DNA from: Bacteroidota bacterium
GTDB lineage: Bacteria; Bacteroidota; Bacteroidia; Bacteroidales; WCHB1-69
NCBI GenBank assembly: GCA_019135895.1
Contig: JAGVVH010000372.1
Coordinates: 1 to 43,499, forward strand
Length of the DNA: 43,499 nt
Direction: 5' to 3'
The position numbers and the translations under genes were made by a program. Below are positions 1 through 6,805 of the stretch, in pieces. The notes beneath the pieces are model-generated. The model was not told the DNA's origin. It did no database searches and worked only from the letters and a program-made list of their open reading frames with translations. Position 1 is the stretch's first letter, and each line of letters opens with the position of its first letter.

Positions 1-99
1 AACGGATTACTTCGCCAAATTGACCAATTAAAATCACAAATAAGTCATTTACAAGAAAAACTTAACGATGTTCAGAATGTTGTTTCGGAGCAGGATTAA
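1..99 (+). CDS. C-terminal part of small coiled-coil protein (continues from the window end)
   Basis: The frame is open from base 1 to the TAA at 97-99 and encodes 32 residues with heptad-like spacing of L and I, such as LLRQIDQLKSQISHLQEKL. The start lies outside the left edge. Collapsing the shared AACGG at both window ends joins it in frame to the open frame at 43456-43499, giving a 45-residue protein starting MFKLLKKRK. It sits between two attC-like elements and so behaves as a cassette gene. Function is unknown; a basic N-terminus followed by a short coiled coil is all that can be seen. Confidence 0.5.
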   Translation, partial: NGLLRQIDQLKSQISHLQEKLNDVQNVVSEQD

Positions 100-103
100 G
101 GTT

Positions 104-236
104 GCCGATAACGTGGGTATAACAGCAGTTGCGGACTTTGAAACGCTTTCCTCTCCGGCTGCGATGAAGTAAAATAGAAAGCAAATGACGGCATTGCAAT
201 GCGCCCGCAATTGACTGTTATATATTGTTATTGGGC
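104..236 (+). repeat. attC-like inverted-repeat element (array 1)
   Basis: The outer boxes are GCCGATAAC (104-112) and GTTATTGGGC (227-236). After short unpaired spacers come long inner arms, TATAACAGCAGTTGCGG on the left and the complement of TATAACAGTCAATTGCGG on the right. The arms pair apart from one extra base and one G/T wobble. This order (outer core, spacer, inner arm, loop, and back) matches integron attC sites. Confidence 0.6.
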
Positions 237-255
237 GTTTTTAAATTCAGTCAAA

Positions 256-378
256 ATGGTAATATCTTTTATCAACGCAGTAATTGTTGGATTTATTTGT
301 TTCTTGATTGGTTATAAATATGGCAAAAATTCAATTAAAAAAATTAAACAAAATGGAAGAATTAAAAATATCAATTGA
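256..378 (+). CDS. Small membrane peptide (40 aa)
   Basis: The ATG at 256 follows the right core of the preceding attC-like element by 19 bases. The 40-residue product has one hydrophobic segment (about residues 3-20) and a basic tail, so it is probably a single-span inner-membrane peptide. Its 3' half overlaps the start of the next gene in another frame, so the two may be translationally coupled. It is too short for homology, and coding status rests on the membrane segment and its position at the head of a cassette. Confidence 0.35.
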   Translation: MVISFINAVIVGFICFLIGYKYGKNSIKKIKQNGRIKNIN

Positions 379-562
379 ATCGCTTCAACAAGAGAAGCAA
401 AGAATCGAAAATAAAGTTGATGATTTTAGTCGATACGGAAGAAGCCCAAATGATGATGACTATGAAAACATGATGCTTTTATTGATTGAATGGAAGAAAA
501 TAAAATCAAATATTTACGTATTACAACAATGTCTCGATGCTGTCATTTCAAATGCCCTATAA
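320..562 (+). CDS. Coiled-coil cassette protein of unknown function
   Basis: The 80-residue, highly charged and helical product begins MAKIQLKKLNKMEELK. Two helical stretches (about residues 5-38 and 50-78) are separated by an RYGRSPNDDD turn, which suggests a helical hairpin. A TTG at 308 would extend it by four residues, but the ATG at 320 is more natural. The stop codon lies inside the next core box GCCCTATAAC (554-563), which is complementary to the left edge of this cassette at 9 of 10 positions. No family is recognised. Confidence 0.6.
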   Translation: MAKIQLKKLNKMEELKISIESLQQEKQRIENKVDDFSRYGRSPNDDDYENMMLLLIEWKKIKSNIYVLQQCLDAVISNAL

Positions 563-627
563 CTTGTAAATATACGGAAGTTTACTAAACACTAATGAAA
601 ACATTTACAATAACTTACCATATAAAA
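560..627 (+). repeat. 68-bp direct repeat, copy 1
   Basis: This stretch is identical to 9697-9764. Identity begins exactly at the TAAC core that ends a cassette and runs into the first codons of the gene intact at 9732. Both cassette arrays therefore end at the same boundary sequence. It contains TTGTAAAT and ATTTACAA, which can form a hairpin. Confidence 0.9.
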
Positions 628-651
628 AATAGTATGAAATATGAGGTTTAG
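595..651 (+). pseudogene. Truncated copy of the 9732-9944 gene
   Basis: The first 11 codons (MKTFTITYHIK) are identical to the gene at 9732. The sequence then diverges and stops after 18 residues, leaving only the start. It is part of the 68-bp repeat and looks like a remnant of a duplication followed by deletion. Confidence 0.6.
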
Positions 652-765
652 ACATTTAGTTAGTTTATAGGCGCAAATGATTAGATTAAGCCTTGTCCAC
701 TTCGGATTAGACACAAAAAAACAATAATCATAAAAATGAAAATATAAAAATAATTCATAATTCTA

Positions 766-794
766 TTGATTTATTGATTAATTTGTTATCTTTG
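766..794 (+). promoter_or_regulatory. Bacteroidota-type promoter
   Basis: TATCTTTG at 787-794 matches the TAnnTTTG -7 box of Bacteroidota sigma-ABfr promoters, with a TTG at 766-768 at about the expected -33 distance. It would start transcription near 800, directly ahead of the structured RNA. Confidence 0.6.
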
Positions 795-799
795 TATCG

Positions 800-941
800 C
801 TTGTGTGGATTAAACCACCCAATAAAAAACAAGCAAAGAAGAAAATGAGAAAAGTAATATCAAATAGTATTTTTGTTTGTGCGTTTGCACATACTTTTCT
901 CATATACGCCTTTGGAGTGGTTTCCAAAGGCTTTCTTTTTT
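800..941 (+). ncRNA. Candidate structured small RNA or terminated leader
   Basis: A promoter at 766-794 and an intrinsic terminator at 908-941 bracket about 140 bases. A perfect 12-bp stem, ATGAGAAAAGTA (845-856) with TACTTTTCTCAT (891-902), encloses a second hairpin, TGTGC-GTTT-GCACA. The terminator hairpin follows at once. An open frame from 845 (or 803) runs through the stems and terminator to 1030, but its product is unconvincing. The RNA could be a regulatory RNA or an attenuated leader for the small genes downstream. Confidence 0.5.
908..941 (+). terminator. Intrinsic terminator
   Basis: GCCTTTGG (908-915) and CCAAAGGC (924-931) form a perfect 8-bp stem with an 8-base loop, followed by TTTCTTTTTT. 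Confidence 0.85.
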
Positions 942-1285
942 CACCACATAGGAGTTTAGCGAGACCTTCCGTAGCTGATTATATCGAGCTAAAAAAAGTC
1001 GGTAGAGTTGTTTTAATGCGTTGTCAATAAAAAAAAGTGGGGGCAATGTGAAAAACCACAACTCCTGACCTGAAAGAAAAAAACAACGTAAAGTAAAAAT
1101 TAAAGACGTAGCCGTTATTTAATACCTCTAAATTGAGGTCAGGGAGCTAAGTTTAAAACAATTCAGATTGATGTAATATCAATACATTCCTGGTACTGTA
1201 ACAGCTTTCAGGGATATAAGGATTGTTATAAATAATATTAAAATTTTATGATTCACGACAAGTTTAAAAAACCAGAAAAAAAATA
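942..1285 (+). other. Non-coding stretch with one long-range inverted repeat
   Basis: No convincing gene was seen. CTCCTGACCT (about 1063-1072) can pair with AGGTCAGGGAG (about 1136-1146), a 10-bp stem with one bulged G over a loop of about 64 bases. This may be an RNA element ahead of the small early genes. Confidence 0.35.
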
Positions 1286-1414
1286 ATGACAAAAACAGAA
1301 AAAAAAGAAATGATAATTCAAGGAATAATCATTTTTGGAATCCTTATATTTTGCCTCATTGGTGAAAGTATTTTAAACCATCTTATTGAATTTTGTTATG
1401 GAATATCAAAGTAA
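1286..1414 (+). CDS. Small single-span membrane protein (42 aa)
   Basis: The ATG at 1286 opens a 42-residue product with a charged N-terminus (MTKTEKKEM) and one hydrophobic span (about residues 10-25). A single-pass membrane peptide is likely. It overlaps the next gene by 17 bases, as is usual for phage early operons. No family is recognised. Confidence 0.5.
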   Translation: MTKTEKKEMIIQGIIIFGILIFCLIGESILNHLIEFCYGISK

Positions 1415-1535
1415 TAAAAAGCTAATAAAACTGCACGATTTATTAGACAAATCGCTAAAAAGACTCATGTTTATGCAGGTCAACAAAAAAGATAGTTCGA
1501 TATATATTCGCAAATTTAAAATATACTTAAATTAA
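1398..1535 (+). CDS. Small basic early protein (45 aa)
   Basis: The 45-residue product starts MEYQSNKKLIKLHDLL and is rich in Lys and Leu, with a predicted helix at residues 7-30. It overlaps the upstream membrane peptide and precedes the 1544 gene by 8 bases, so all three appear to be in one operon. Function is unknown. Confidence 0.45.
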   Translation: MEYQSNKKLIKLHDLLDKSLKRLMFMQVNKKDSSIYIRKFKIYLN

Positions 1536-1543
1536 ACAAAAAA

Positions 1544-1735
1544 ATGAAGAAATATACATCACTAATGAATAATGCCGATATAACCGCAAACATTGCAGAC
1601 GGCAAAACAAAAGTATTCAAGATTGAAACGGAGGCAAAAGAATACGCAATCAGAGAGCGGAGATATTCTTACCCGGCCATTGAATTAGATAATGAAACAA
1701 AAGTAGAAACCCGTATTTTTTGCGTACCAAAATGA
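1544..1735 (+). CDS. Hypothetical early protein (63 aa)
   Basis: The 63-residue product begins MKKYTSLMNNADITAN and has mixed alpha/beta character with no recognised motif. Its stop overlaps the next start (ATGA at 1732-1735), a sign of translational coupling. Confidence 0.65.
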   Translation: MKKYTSLMNNADITANIADGKTKVFKIETEAKEYAIRERRYSYPAIELDNETKVETRIFCVPK

Positions 1736-1950
1736 TAGAATTAAATGACTTAGAGAACGTTTTCATAATACTTGGAATTTCTCGACCAATACCATCCAGA
1801 TTTATTGGCAAATCAAAAGATAGGTACATATTTGAGCCACTAAAAACTGATTTTACTCAGTATAAGAATGGATCAAAAATAGTTTATGTGAAAGACTTCA
1901 AAGTTTCAGACTTGAAGATTGAAGGCAAAAAAGTTTTGATAATCAAATAA
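1732..1950 (+). CDS. Hypothetical early protein (72 aa)
   Basis: I chose the ATG at 1732, which overlaps the upstream stop, over an upstream TTG at 1720. The 72-residue product is probably beta-rich, with alternating stretches such as YIFEPLKTDF and KIVYVKDFKV. It has no transmembrane segment or known motif. Confidence 0.65.
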   Translation: MIELNDLENVFIILGISRPIPSRFIGKSKDRYIFEPLKTDFTQYKNGSKIVYVKDFKVSDLKIEGKKVLIIK

Positions 1951-1958
1951 AAAAAATA

Positions 1959-2225
1959 ATGGGTAGAAATTATGTATCAATGAATGTTGATGTAGACATT
2001 GACATGAGTGACTTTGACGATGATGTTCTTATCAAAGAATTAGAAAGTCGTAACTATACGTGCATAAATGTAAAAGTGTCAAGGCGTGATCGCTATGGTG
2101 AATTTGTTTATCCTGAATTTAAAAATCAAAAAGAGCTACAAAACTTTATAAAAGGGGCGTTAGGTCTTAGAGATTGGCACACAAAAGAAAGGGTTATAAG
2201 CGAAATTTATGAATTATTCACTTAA
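1959..2225 (+). CDS. Hypothetical acidic early protein (88 aa)
   Basis: The product has an acidic N-terminal half (DVDIDMSDFDDD), then a beta-type segment and a helical C-terminus ending IYELFT. It lies 8 bases after the upstream gene in the same operon. It is not recognised beyond resembling a small phage early protein. Confidence 0.65.
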   Translation: MGRNYVSMNVDVDIDMSDFDDDVLIKELESRNYTCINVKVSRRDRYGEFVYPEFKNQKELQNFIKGALGLRDWHTKERVISEIYELFT

Positions 2226-2341
2226 AACTACTGTGTCTGAAAAAATTCACATTTGCCAAAAATGCAATTCACAAGTGCTTTAGGTTAGTTGACGCGGTGA
2301 AATATCCGACTTAATTGGAGCAAAAAAGTAACAACTTGTAA

Positions 2342-2515
2342 ATGAAAAGGATAAAAATTAGACACGACTTAATGAGTAAATCAGATTATTCAAAAAAATA
2401 CTCAGTTAATCGGGTAAAAATTGATAAGATGATTAATGATGGAACTCTTTCAGTTGAGAGAATTTCAGGGAAGGATTATATTCAAGTTCAACCGAAATAT
2501 TTTTTTTTGGCTTAA
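2342..2515 (+). CDS. Small helix-turn-helix DNA-binding protein
   Basis: The 57-residue product contains a pattern typical of small phage HTH or excisionase-like proteins: SKKYSVNRVKIDKMIND (about residues 17-33), then GTLSVERISGKDYIQV, which reads as a recognition helix followed by a wing. It directly precedes the replication genes, so a role in early regulation or replication control is plausible. The family assignment is by motif only. Confidence 0.6.
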   Translation: MKRIKIRHDLMSKSDYSKKYSVNRVKIDKMINDGTLSVERISGKDYIQVQPKYFFLA

Positions 2516-2535
2516 AAAATTAACAATTTGTAATT

Positions 2536-2721
2536 ATGGAAAAAAACAAAATCAGTTTCAAAGCAATTGAGTTCATAGTAAATGAATACGCTTTAATGAA
2601 AAATCAATTTATTGGAATTTCTGATAAAGATATAATGATTCATTGCTATAAGGTTTTAAAAGATGAAAATAAAGCTAGAAAAAATGATAGGATGGGTAAA
2701 AGTTCACAGGAAACTATCTGA
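2536..2721 (+). CDS. Hypothetical protein upstream of replication initiator
   Basis: The 61-residue helical, Lys-rich product overlaps the start of the replication protein by 38 bases in another frame. The overlap suggests translational coupling within the replication module. No motif is recognised. Confidence 0.55.
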   Translation: MEKNKISFKAIEFIVNEYALMKNQFIGISDKDIMIHCYKVLKDENKARKNDRMGKSSQETI

Positions 2722-3361
2722 AAAGGTATTTTATCGTAAAGACTCCGAAAAAGTACACTTGTGGATACATCTTTTGATTTGTGCAAACAGGGATGAAAGA
2801 GAAGAACTGCTTGGAGGCAAGCCCATTAAATGCAATCCTGGGCAGTTCACAACGGGTCGCAAACAATTATCAGAGGCGACTGGAATTAATGAAAGCAAAA
2901 TTGAAAGAATTTTAACATACTTCGAGAAAATCGAACAACAAATTGAACAACAAAAAACATCAACAAACCGCTTAATATCAATACTTAACTGGAGTGAATA
3001 CCAACAAACTGAACAGCAATCTGAACAACAAGTGAACAACGAGCGAACAACGAGTGAACAACGAGCGAACACACTTAAAGAAGTTAAAGAAGTTAAAAAA
3101 TTAAATAATATAGTGGAAAAATCGACTCGATTTATTCCACCCCATATTGAAGAGGTTAAAAATTATTGCATTGAAAGGAAAAACGATGTAGACCCTCAAA
3201 AGTGGTTTGACTTTTACACCGCCAAGAATTGGATGATTGGTAAAACAAAAATGAAAGATTGGAAAGCGGCTGTTAGAACTTGGGAGAATAACAATAAAAA
3301 TGCTCACACTCAATTCAAACAACCGCAACGAGAAATTGATAAACTTTATAAATCAATCTAA
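2684..3361 (+). CDS. Phage replication initiation protein (DnaD/gpO-like)
   Basis: The 225-residue product begins MIGWVKVHRKLSEKVFYRKD, the usual opening of Bacteroidales phage replication proteins, which is why I chose the ATG at 2684 over 2663. An N-terminal winged-helix region (about residues 1-95, including TTGRKQLSEATGINESKI) is followed by a Gln/Glu-rich linker (about 88-130). The C-terminal segment, with PHIEEVKNYCIERKNDVDPQKW and WKAAVRTWENN, is conserved in this group. The next gene is a DnaB helicase, so the likely job is origin binding and helicase loading. Confidence 0.8.
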   Translation: MIGWVKVHRKLSEKVFYRKDSEKVHLWIHLLICANRDEREELLGGKPIKCNPGQFTTGRKQLSEATGINESKIERILTYFEKIEQQIEQQKTSTNRLISILNWSEYQQTEQQSEQQVNNERTTSEQRANTLKEVKEVKKLNNIVEKSTRFIPPHIEEVKNYCIERKNDVDPQKWFDFYTAKNWMIGKTKMKDWKAAVRTWENNNKNAHTQFKQPQREIDKLYKSI

Positions 3362-3362
3362 A

Positions 3363-4748
3363 ATGAAAGAATTAATAAAAATACCACCTCAAGTTGTAAA
3401 CATCGAGGATTCGCTAATAGGTGCATTGTTGGTCGAACCTGATTTCTTCTCCGAAATAGCCGGAATCATCAAAACAGAATCATTCTACTCCGATGCTAAC
3501 GCCATAATTTTTGAAACAATAAAAAAGCTTGCATCAACAGGGTTGAGCTTTAATGTTATGATTGTTTCAAACGAGTTGAAAAATTCGGGAAACTTAGATC
3601 GAGCTGGCGGAATTGTCCGCGTTACCGAGCTGGCCGCGAATGGTTCTTTTAATGCCGATGTTCAATTTTATGCAAAACTTATTACAGAAGCATTTGTGAG
3701 AAGGCAAATGATAGCAGTTTTAGCCGATTTGAGCAACAAATGTTACGAAAACGATGAAGATGTGGAAAATTTAATTTTTGCCCTTCAAAAGGCCTCAAAT
3801 GAACTAGAGACGAATTTCGATTGCGTTGATTCAGGGAGTACAACGAAAGAGGTTGCAAAAGAGACTCTCGACGAAATATATTCAGACTACGAAAAGGCAA
3901 AGAATAATCAATCGGCTGGGATTAATACAGGTTTTGCAAAGCTTAACCAGTTAATTGGAGGGTTCAAGCCCGCAACGTTCATTATACTTGCCGCACGTCC
4001 AGGTATAGGAAAAACATCTGTTGCTCTTCATTTTGTCACAACTGCCGCAAAAAGCGGTAAATACGTTAACTTTTTCACCTTCGAGATGACAAAGCCCCAA
4101 ATTTTTAAAATTCTTATAGCTGGTGAGGGAAATATAGACAGAATAAATATACGGGATGGAAAGTTAGACGAATTTGAACTTAAAAAAATTGATAGAGCTA
4201 TTCGACACCTTGAAGATTTGCCTATTTTGTGGAACTCTCGACGAATGAACATTGCTCAGTTGAAATCAGCAATACGCAAGAATGTAAGGCGCGGAAAGTG
4301 CGACATGGTTGTTATCGACTATTTACAGTTGATTGATTCAACCGATAAGAGAATGATTAGAGAGCAACAAATAGCAGAAATAAGCCGAGAACTAAAGGGT
4401 TTGAGTTTAGAATTTAAGATACCTGTTATAGCCTTGTCCCAGTTGAACCGATTAGCTGAAACAGAAGTTCCACAACTTCGACACCTTCGGGAATCTGGAG
4501 CGATAGAACAAGATGCGGACAATGTTATTTTCATTTACAAAGAGGTTGATGGAGAGATGAATGAACAAAGCTATTCGTTAATTAATGCTAAAGCTCGTAA
4601 CGGATCAACAGGAATATTTGAAATATGGCACAATGACCAGATGACAAGATTTGGTAACGCAGGAGAAAATCACGACTATGTTGATTTTGAATTTATTTCA
4701 AATTCTCATTTTAAACCGAACCATAACTTAGATGACGATCCTTTTTAA
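3363..4748 (+). CDS. dnaB: Replicative DNA helicase, DnaB family
   Basis: The 461-residue product has the two-part DnaB layout. The N-terminal helical domain (about 8-120) begins VVNIEDSLIGALLVEP. The RecA-like domain carries Walker A ARPGIGKTS (about 211-219), Walker B VVIDYLQL (about 316-323), the ALSQLNR motif (about 357) and RESGAIEQDAD (about 376). It is of normal DnaB length. The ATG at 3363 was preferred to an upstream start in the preceding gene because the DnaB N-terminal domain begins here. It unwinds phage DNA at the fork, loaded by the 2684 product. Confidence 0.95.
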   Translation: MKELIKIPPQVVNIEDSLIGALLVEPDFFSEIAGIIKTESFYSDANAIIFETIKKLASTGLSFNVMIVSNELKNSGNLDRAGGIVRVTELAANGSFNADVQFYAKLITEAFVRRQMIAVLADLSNKCYENDEDVENLIFALQKASNELETNFDCVDSGSTTKEVAKETLDEIYSDYEKAKNNQSAGINTGFAKLNQLIGGFKPATFIILAARPGIGKTSVALHFVTTAAKSGKYVNFFTFEMTKPQIFKILIAGEGNIDRINIRDGKLDEFELKKIDRAIRHLEDLPILWNSRRMNIAQLKSAIRKNVRRGKCDMVVIDYLQLIDSTDKRMIREQQIAEISRELKGLSLEFKIPVIALSQLNRLAETEVPQLRHLRESGAIEQDADNVIFIYKEVDGEMNEQSYSLINAKARNGSTGIFEIWHNDQMTRFGNAGENHDYVDFEFISNSHFKPNHNLDDDPF

Positions 4749-4769
4749 CCCATTAAAAAAATACAACAG

Positions 4770-4850
4770 CCAACCCACGAGTGTTTTTAATTAGTTTTTG
4801 CATTTTATTATTAGGGTATTGAATATTTTTTGTATGTGGGTTGGTTTTTT
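4770..4850 (+). terminator. Long-loop inverted repeat with T-run
   Basis: CCAACCCAC (4770-4778) and GTGGGTTGG (4836-4844) are perfect complements across a 57-base AT-rich loop, followed directly by a T-run. The structure probably ends the replication transcript, though the long loop is unusual. Confidence 0.4.
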
Positions 4851-4882
4851 TACTGAAACTTAATTTTTTACAATGTAAACTA

Positions 4883-5704
4883 CCCACCCACGCTAAAGCG
4901 ATGGGATGGGCTTTAAACCTGAATAAACGTGAGCGATAGAGCAACACATATCATTCGATTTTTCAACGTGATTTTTTACAGTTTTTTTAGCTGTTTAAAT
5001 TTATCAGCAGCCTTCTCTGAAAACAATAAGAAATTATTTGATAATTTTACAGTCTTGGCTTCCTTTAATCTTCTTTCAATCCATTCTTTACCGAGGATAA
5101 GCTGTTCTTTTTTCTCGATTGAAAATGGTAAAACGGATTCTATAAAGTTAAATATATCTTCTTGTTTTCGTATTTGCCAAATAAACATTGGTTTGTTTGT
5201 AAAATGCTTTTTATCACGAATTGCGCCATTAAAGTATTTTTGGTATAATTTTAAGGACGGCTTATTGGCAGAAGAAACGGCAACAGTAAGTTGGTGTCGT
5301 AAATTACCGCTATGCTTTTTTGTAAGTCTAATGCAGCCTTCACCATCAAAATGCCCCGACAGATACGCTTTTATTTGTAATGGAATATTATCGTGCCATT
5401 CTTCTAAATCACTATATGCGAATATACCAATACGGTTAGCTTTTATTTTTACAGAATCTCTTGTCCTTCCGATTTTTGAAGCTATTAAATCAAAATCAGA
5501 TTTATGTTTTATTGTTTTCAACAAGGCTATCTCTTCTTTTGTCCAGTGTTTCATGAGAATGAATTTAATTTACACAAAGATACAAAATAAAAACACACCA
5601 AGCATTGCAATATCAGAAAATAATTTTAAATTCGTTTAACTTTAAAGGCGTTAGCGTGTCGCTTACCTCCCACCGAGCCTAAAGGCATCAGTGGGTTTCA
5701 CGCT
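4883..5704. mobile_element. Candidate stem-loop-bounded element carrying a LAGLIDADG gene
   Basis: The left structure at 4883-4910 pairs CCC-A-CCC-A-CGC with GCG-AT-GGG-AT-GGG around a TAAA loop. The right structure at 5653-5704 nests AGCGTG/CACGCT, CCCAC/GTGGG and GCC/GGC, also around TAAA. The shared design recalls terminal hairpins of IS200/IS605-type elements, but the only gene inside is a homing-endonuclease-like ORF on the minus strand, with no TnpA or TnpB. The boundaries are tentative. Confidence 0.35.
4976..5554 (-). CDS. LAGLIDADG homing endonuclease-like protein
   Basis: The 192-residue product begins with a Myb/SANT-like helical DNA-binding region (WTKEEIALLKTIKHKSDFDL to about residue 44). 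One LAGLIDADG motif follows, AYLSGHFDGEG at about 63-73, with Asp70 as the likely metal ligand. A single motif implies a homodimer. It is the only leftward gene in the early region and lies between related stem-loops. It could move its own DNA by cutting alleles that lack it, or act as a fixed nuclease. Confidence 0.8.
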   Translation of the reverse strand: MKHWTKEEIALLKTIKHKSDFDLIASKIGRTRDSVKIKANRIGIFAYSDLEEWHDNIPLQIKAYLSGHFDGEGCIRLTKKHSGNLRHQLTVAVSSANKPSLKLYQKYFNGAIRDKKHFTNKPMFIWQIRKQEDIFNFIESVLPFSIEKKEQLILGKEWIERRLKEAKTVKLSNNFLLFSEKAADKFKQLKKL

Positions 5705-5711
5705 CCATTTT

Positions 5712-5897
5712 ATGAAAAAAACAATAAAAAAAGAAATTAAAAAATTAGAAGATCATTTAAATAGATTAACATCTATTGAAGATTTATTTTTAGATAAAAT
5801 AATCGTTAATCTTGAAATTAAAGATACTCAAAATAAAATCGAACAATGTAAGGCAATGCAAAAAGATTATTGCATAAAGCGTAGAAATTTTAAATAA
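5712..5897 (+). CDS. Small coiled-coil protein
   Basis: The 61-residue product starts MKKTIKKEIKKLEDHLNRL, is strongly charged and is predicted to be helical throughout. The ATG is only 8 bases after the right-hand stem-loop of the LAGLIDADG element. A 20-bp palindrome follows its stop by 1 base. Function is unknown. Confidence 0.55.
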   Translation: MKKTIKKEIKKLEDHLNRLTSIEDLFLDKIIVNLEIKDTQNKIEQCKAMQKDYCIKRRNFK

Positions 5898-5898
5898 T

Positions 5899-5918
5899 AA
5901 CATGTTGTACAACATGTT
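5899..5918. promoter_or_regulatory. Palindromic operator, site 1
   Basis: AACATGTTGTACAACATGTT is a perfect 20-bp palindrome, about 31 bases upstream of a TAnnTTTG box. Related sites lie at 12317-12336 and 41895-41914, all intergenic and next to candidate promoters. Confidence 0.7.
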
Positions 5919-5948
5919 GTATTTTAATCTCACAAATTAAATATAACT

Positions 5949-5956
5949 TAATTTTG
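5949..5956 (+). promoter_or_regulatory. Candidate -7 promoter box
   Basis: TAATTTTG fits TAnnTTTG. It lies 31 bases after the palindromic operator and 22 bases before the ATG at 5978. Confidence 0.45.
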
Positions 5957-5977
5957 ACAAGACAAAAACATATAACT

Positions 5978-6163
5978 ATGAATAAATTTGGGCAAAGAGT
6001 GGCAATAAAAAAATTATGCCAATGGTTAGAAACAAAAATGATTCGTGAAGCTAATAACGGCAAAATATGTGAAAGCGAAGACGTTTATGGTATTTTAGCC
6101 ATTATGAATAACAGACTAAAAAACATTACAGCAGAAGAAATAAATGAATTAAAAATAAAATAA
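5978..6163 (+). CDS. Hypothetical protein (61 aa)
   Basis: The product begins MNKFGQRVAIKKLCQWLETK and is helical, ending in a Lys-rich tail. I chose the ATG at 5978 because the operator and -7 box lie just upstream; a TTG at 5954 would overlap the promoter. It is the last gene before the first attC-like element of array 2. Confidence 0.6.
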   Translation: MNKFGQRVAIKKLCQWLETKMIREANNGKICESEDVYGILAIMNNRLKNITAEEINELKIK

Positions 6164-6174
6164 ATAAATAAAAA

Positions 6175-6249
6175 CTTAACCCAACTATGTTGCTTGCGAT
6201 TTAATGAGATTCTTAAACGGCAATTGACATATAGTTTTTGTTAACATTT
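6175..6249 (+). repeat. attC-like element (short, 75 bp)
   Basis: Cores are CTTAAC (6175-6180) and GTTAACATTT (6240-6249). Inner arms AACTATGTTGCTTGC and the complement of AACTATATGTCAATTGC pair imperfectly. It is the shortest of the set and opens array 2. Confidence 0.5.
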
Positions 6250-6277
6250 GTATTTTAATCACTTAAAAATCAAAATT

Positions 6278-6670
6278 ATGAAATTAGAAGTAAAACACTT
6301 AGTGCCTTATCTTCCTTACGAATTAAAATTTGGAAGCGGCAATCAAAAATATTATGAATTCGTTTTATCTGGAATTGATTTTTATACAAGAACCGACATC
6401 CAAATAAGGACAAGTGGAAACCGAATATATAATATTTCAGATATAAAATTTAAACCTCTTTTACACCCACTGTCTGATTATGCAGATATTAACTCCGATG
6501 CAATGAATAGTCTTAATTGCGATATGTCAGAACAAATAAATCTGAATGAATTTGCAATTGGATATATATGTTTAGGATCGCTATATCAATCAACTTATGA
6601 ACTTTGCTTAAAAAATCACATTGATGTTTTCGGTTTAATCGATCAAGGTCTCGCACTCCCGTTAATATAA
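6278..6670 (+). CDS. Conserved-type phage protein of unknown function (130 aa)
   Basis: The product begins MKLEVKHLVPYLPYELKF and ends FGLIDQGLALPLI. The ending resembles a class of Bacteroidales phage proteins that finish with a short conserved LI-x-GLA segment. The start follows the attC-like core by 28 bases. The cassette edges, GTTAACATTT (6240) and AAATGTTAAC (6669-6678), are exact complements, so this gene is a self-contained cassette. No enzymatic motif is visible. Confidence 0.7.
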   Translation: MKLEVKHLVPYLPYELKFGSGNQKYYEFVLSGIDFYTRTDIQIRTSGNRIYNISDIKFKPLLHPLSDYADINSDAMNSLNCDMSEQINLNEFAIGYICLGSLYQSTYELCLKNHIDVFGLIDQGLALPLI

Positions 6671-6805
6671 ATGTTAACGGTTGACGGTATGAAAAGTTGG
6701 GGATTAGAAACCGACAAACTGTCCGCCGAGTAGAAACTTAATAAAATGTAGAAATGATTAATGACTTACAAACACCCCAATTAACTATACCACGTGTTAG
6801 TGGCA
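6669..6805 (+). repeat. attC-like element
   Basis: Cores are AAATGTTAAC (6669-6678) and GTTAGTGGCA (6796-6805). The inner arms share GGTAT and an AGTTGGGG/AATTGGGG end with one G/T wobble. The left arm ends in GGGGATTAGAAACC, a sequence shared by several elements. The start codon of the next gene (6754) lies inside. Confidence 0.65.

Noticed and set aside
803..1030. A 75-codon open frame near the start
   Set aside because: It runs through a 12-bp stem, a second hairpin and a strong intrinsic terminator, so an RNA with a terminator explains the sequence better.
4929..5639. A long plus-strand frame opposite the LAGLIDADG gene
   Set aside because: It is antisense to a gene with a clear catalytic motif and has low-complexity, Phe/Ser-rich content.
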